Positions 63,500 to 64,000 of a stretch of DNA of 64,000 nucleotides are shown piece by piece. The notes beneath the pieces are model-generated. The model worked only from the letters and a program-made list of their open reading frames with translations, had not been told where the DNA came from and searched no databases. A program made the position numbers and the translations under genes. This DNA is from Aspidiotus rigidus (lineage: Eukaryota > Arthropoda > Insecta > Hemiptera > Diaspididae). How positions within the stretch are numbered: position 1 is the stretch's first letter; every line of letters begins with the position of its first letter. The stretch covers positions 12,026,001-12,090,000 of the forward strand of contig JAVHKY010000013.1 of assembly GCA_035079385.1 (NCBI GenBank), read 5' to 3'.

Positions 63500-64000
63500 T
63501 TCCTTGGAAGATCGAGTTTTAGGATTTTTAAAAGTTAAATGGCATACACCACATAATTATCACAAGATTCCCATTCATTTTTGGTAATGATGTAGCAAAA
63601 TATATTCAACAGGTGATACCATTTACCTACGTCGTGAGGGAGTAACGGAATAAAAACATGGAGTAAATTCTTCTGGACAAAATATTCTAATTTTAAAGAA
63701 GTTCAACAACAGATACATAATGCAGCGGTTCATATTCGAAAACTTTAGGGAATGTAACGAAAAGTTTGTACCACATCTGCCGCGATATATTTTTCGTTTC
63801 AAAATCGTACGAAAGAATCGAGATAAACAATCTGACCTAGATAAAGTGGAGATACTTAATCGAACGTCTTCGGAAAAATATTGTCTGAATTTTAACGACT
63901 TTCGTGATCGATAAATACCCCTGAATCGTAAACACGATGTCGTCCGAAGCAAAAGCAAGTCAACATCTTACATCACATCGGATGAACGTCACAATTTATT
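63500..64000. other. Window end, nothing recognised
   Basis: No supported gene. Confidence 0.3.

Overview
The window is eukaryotic nuclear DNA, most likely from an insect. The protein-coding genes are split by GT-AG introns, intergenic DNA is AT-rich and full of simple repeats and short inverted-repeat elements, and the gene families (Tret1-like sugar transporters, a yellow/MRJP protein) are typical of insects. The frequent TAGGTAC/GTACCTA words fit a sap-feeding hemipteran (Sternorrhyncha), but that placement is only an impression. No bacterial, phage or CRISPR features were seen.

Layout. 1-1715 (+): last four exons of an SLC5-type sodium-coupled solute transporter. 2400-4079 (-): small three-exon gene of unknown function (154 aa) with an 8-bp-TSD, hAT-like MITE in its second intron. 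4.1-9.7 kb: repeats and no convincing gene. 9711-11303 (-): complete seven-exon geranylgeranyl diphosphate synthase (314 aa). 15317-16765 (+): complete five-exon TRMO-type tRNA m6t6A37 methyltransferase (385 aa), convergent with 17061-20571 (-), a complete six-exon SLC2/Tret1-like sugar transporter (514 aa). 20.6-31.8 kb: gene-poor, with a tRNA-derived SINE head, fold-back elements, a diverged segmental duplication and one doubtful gene remnant. 31840-36527 (-): a second six-exon sugar transporter (529 aa), paralogous to the first with identical intron phases. 36.5-42.8 kb: repeats, two long-TIR MITEs and a 0.4-kb (TTTA)n array. 42846-45489 (+): complete six-exon yellow/MRJP-family secreted protein (421 aa) with a LINE reverse-transcriptase fragment antisense in its second intron. 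45.5-52 kb: hAT-like MITE, degenerate tandem repeats, and a probable long 3' UTR. 52008-59887 (-): three exons of a third, more canonical Tret1-like transporter, whose first exon may lie at 63451-63499.

Every exon join quoted was checked for phase, and the exon lengths of each complete gene sum to a multiple of three. The three sugar transporters share one orientation and form a loose cluster. The other genes have no evident shared pathway; GGPPS, TRMO and yellow look like neighbours by chance. I did not find a convincing new biological system. The most interesting items are the divergent transporter pair, an array of TGACGTCA palindromes in the intron of one of them, a dispersed repeat family present in about six places, and several datable MITE insertions.
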